From: Leptoclinus maculatus
Lineage: Eukaryota > Chordata > Actinopteri > Perciformes > Stichaeidae
Assembly (NCBI GenBank): GCA_032191485.1
Contig: JAVDOI010000012.1
Coordinates: 8,513,135 to 8,577,134, forward strand
Reading direction: 5' to 3'
Length of the DNA: 64,000 nucleotides
Shown here: positions 63,491 to 64,000 of the stretch, piece by piece
Numbering within the stretch: position 1 is the stretch's first letter
How the letters are laid out: every line of letters starts with the position of its first letter
Position numbers and translations under genes: made by a program
Notes under the pieces: model-generated
What the model saw: the letters and a program-made list of their open reading frames with translations, nothing else
Database searches by the model: none
Told to the model about the DNA's origin: nothing

Positions 63491-63872
63491 GTAAGTTAAC
63501 CCTAAAGTTGTCTTAACTGTTGTGTGCTCTCAACTGCTGGTGTCAAAAGTGTAATGATGTGTGTGAACATCGCGGCATAACTGTCAGAACAAGGCACTGC
63601 TTTCTCAACACCCATCATTCAACCCCTCTATGCGAACCAAAGGGACATGTTTTTTGGTTGTATCTTGAGAGTTATTTCTGTGAACTCACAGCTAGGCCTA
63701 CCTTTAACGATAGAATAACAGGCCTAACCCCAACAACCACATGCAATGCCTGGTCATAAATAAAATCCCCTCACAGAATCTTACAGTTCACACAAGCTGT
63801 TGGGAGTCAGCTTTGATAGTTCTCTGGGCCTAGATTTCCCTACATCCACAACACTGCCTGTAGTGTATGGTG

Positions 63873-64000
63873 TGTCCAGGGCCCTATTCCTCGTACGTCG
63901 CTCAACTAAGTCGATCAAATGTCCAATGATCCAGCTTGAATTAGCGAGATGATTGAAGGCAGGCTATCTCGGTTCCTCAAAGGCTGATCAGCGCTCAAAC
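63873..64000. repeat. Probable edge of a dispersed repeat, cut by the window end
   Basis: The block starting 'agggccctattcctcgtacg' and including 'ttagcgagatgattgaagg' resembles the terminus of a teleost DNA transposon. The other end lies outside the window, so no inverted repeat or duplication can be checked. Confidence 0.3.

Overview
This window is nuclear DNA from a ray-finned fish, most likely a percomorph (spiny-rayed) teleost. The basis is multi-exon genes with GT-AG introns, dense dinucleotide microsatellites, and several dispersed repeats whose wording I recognise from percomorph genomes. All five protein-coding genes I can support lie on the + strand. I assembled each by hand from exons whose splice phases agree and whose summed length is a multiple of three.

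Layout: (1) 818-6576, transketolase, 14 coding exons, 626 aa, with a promoter at about 590-660. (2) 7206-9313, intergenic, with a 36-bp perfect palindrome and a dispersed repeat. (3) 9314-20196, a secreted leucine-rich-repeat protein of the ECM2/ECMX type, 10 coding exons, 607 aa, with a 52-residue Asp/Glu tract. (4) 20197-25240, intergenic, with an intact-ended 533-bp non-autonomous hAT element (8-bp target duplication) and a 166-bp TA-rich hairpin. (5) about 25250-37238, biglycan, 7 coding exons, 372 aa, plus a probable non-coding first exon. Its 6.4-kb intron 1 holds an antisense solo LTR (5-bp target duplication) and a Tc1-type relic. (6) about 39790-44446, beta-1,4-galactosyltransferase 3, 6 coding exons, 429 aa, with probable 5' UTR exons. 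(7) 49920-60647, a V-ATPase accessory subunit S1-like membrane protein, 7 coding exons, 341 aa, with a 7-kb first intron. (8) 60648-64000, 3' UTR and intergenic DNA, with a possible first exon of another gene ending at 63490 and the edge of a dispersed repeat at the window end.

There is no operon-like system here. Two neighbours, the ECM2/ECMX-like gene and biglycan, are related SLRP-class matrix proteins in tandem. The order TKT, ECM2/ECMX-like, BGN and an ATP6AP1 relative recalls human Xq28 (TKTL1, BGN, ATP6AP1). B4GALT3 and the ATP6AP1-family protein both act in the secretory/endolysosomal system, but nothing in the sequence ties them functionally.

I did not find an obviously novel biological system. 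The most unusual observations are: the acidic tract interrupted by a 91-nt intron; microsatellites starting at or within about 15 nt of six splice donors; three inverted CCAAT boxes 31 and 32 bp apart deep in an intron; perfect CTCF-core matches in an orientation that could bracket biglycan and B4GALT3; and the large palindromes.
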